A stretch of DNA of 5,198 nucleotides from Methanodesulfokora sp964525965 (GTDB lineage Archaea; Korarchaeota; Korarchaeia; Korarchaeales; Korarchaeaceae): NCBI GenBank assembly GCA_964525965.1, contig CAZGKA010000039.1:1-5198 (forward strand). Direction: 5' to 3'. The notes beneath the pieces are model-generated. The model made no database searches. It saw nothing but the letters and a program-made list of their open reading frames with translations, and was not told where the DNA came from. Positions 4,671 to 5,198 of the stretch are shown in pieces. A program made the translations under genes and the position numbers. Each line of letters opens with the position of its first letter. The stretch's first letter is position 1.

Positions 4671-5198
4671 TTGATAATACTCATAAAGCAGGTCCTCAGG
4701 ATAATCTGTAAGGTAAAGAAGGCCATATCCGGGGCCTCCCTCATACTGATAAGCACGTTCACGCTCGGGGTCGTGGGGTTCCACTACCTGGAGAGGCTCA
4801 CATGGTTCGACTCGATCTACTTCACCTTCGTGACAATGGCCACGATAGGGTACGGGGACATAACCCCCCACACCTTCTGGGGCAAGGTCCTGGTGATGAT
4901 AATCTCCGTGTTGGGGATCTCGTCCTTCGCCGTGGTGGTGACCTCCCTCCTGCAGTCCCTGGTGACCGAGAAGTTGGGGGTGATGCTCGGTTTGGTGGCC
5001 TCGTACTTCACGGATCACGTGGTTGTGTGCGGGTGGTGCGAGACATCTAAGGCTGCTATAGAGGAGCTTCTCGCCTCGACGAAGAAGAACATCGTGCTGG
5101 TGGACGACAAGCTGGATAAAAATCCGTTTGAGAATCCGAGAGTTCACTTCGTCAAGGGAGACTACAAGGACCCCTCCATCCTGAAGAAGGCCGGAGTG
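4671..5198 (+). CDS. MthK-like potassium channel with RCK/TrkA-N domain (3' partial)
   Basis: The frame opens with TTG at 4671 and is cut by the window end after 176 codons. The start is decided by GGAGG at 4661-4665, 5 nt upstream; there is no in-frame ATG between the upstream stop at 4587 and this TTG. Residues 19-42 form the first membrane helix, 44-57 the pore helix, TIGYGD (58-63) the K+ selectivity filter, and 69-97 the second helix with Gly82 at the position of the gating-hinge glycine. From residue 115 the RCK Rossmann domain begins: DHVVVCGWCETSKAAIEELL resembles the corresponding MthK segment (HVVICGWSES...). The order, two membrane helices then RCK, is that of calcium-gated MthK; the residues that bind Ca2+ in MthK lie beyond this window, so the gating ligand is unknown. 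An internal start for a free RCK subunit is discussed in the findings. Confidence 0.93.
   Translation, partial: MIILIKQVLRIICKVKKAISGASLILISTFTLGVVGFHYLERLTWFDSIYFTFVTMATIGYGDITPHTFWGKVLVMIISVLGISSFAVVVTSLLQSLVTEKLGVMLGLVASYFTDHVVVCGWCETSKAAIEELLASTKKNIVLVDDKLDKNPFENPRVHFVKGDYKDPSILKKAGV

Noticed and set aside
4641..5147. Long minus-strand open frame (168 codons), rich in His, Gly and Pro
   Set aside because: It lies antisense to the channel gene, whose plus-strand frame has a selectivity filter, RCK motif and good SD. The composition is typical of a shadow frame.
1..5198. tRNA or rRNA genes
   Set aside because: No cloverleaf with conserved T-loop or D-loop bases and no rRNA-like stretch was seen on either strand, including next to the repeats where a tRNA attachment site might be expected.

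Overview
The window looks archaeal. Several starts are GTG or TTG and sit behind clear Shine-Dalgarno (SD) motifs. TATA-like boxes lie at sensible distances upstream of three transcription units. Arginine is mostly AGG/AGA and isoleucine often ATA, as is common in thermophilic archaea. The families present (Trm14/TrmN-like tRNA methyltransferase, archaemetzincin, MthK-like channel, AbrB/PIN toxin-antitoxin pair) fit an archaeon too. A deep Thermoproteota or Korarchaeota-like host is a guess from overall style only.

Layout. (1) Positions 1-2316, plus strand: the C-terminal part of a THUMP-type tRNA guanine-N2 methyltransferase, a small LUD-domain protein, and a 392-residue major facilitator (MFS) transporter 19 nt behind it. 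(2) Positions 2317-3734: a gene-poor segment carrying a minus-strand vapBC-type pair (AbrB antitoxin, PIN toxin), with degenerate-looking DNA on both sides. (3) Positions 3735-3816: a second, 93% identical copy of the last 82 bp of the MFS gene including its stop codon, exactly 1500 bp downstream of the first. (4) Positions 3761-4524, minus strand: a small Cys-rich protein with an Arg-rich tail, overlapped by 25 nt by an archaemetzincin gene whose own 3' end is read antisense through the orphan MFS tail. (5) From 4671 to the window end, plus strand: a divergent potassium channel of the MthK type, cut off inside its RCK domain.

The most informative observation is the duplicated MFS tail. Five of the six differences between the copies fall at third codon positions of the MFS frame, so both copies diverged while they encoded MFS protein. 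The simplest reading is that the MFS gene and archaemetzincin were once convergent neighbours with overlapping 3' ends. A roughly 1.5-kb segment carrying the toxin-antitoxin pair then entered at the 3' end of the MFS gene, brought a homologous tail that kept the transporter complete, and left the old tail stranded next to archaemetzincin. No integrase or transposase is visible, so the mechanism is open. Two further signals deserve attention: repeated TCAGGTGA elements framing the TATA box of the toxin-antitoxin operon, and an internal SD plus in-frame start in the channel gene, where MthK is known to start its free RCK subunit.
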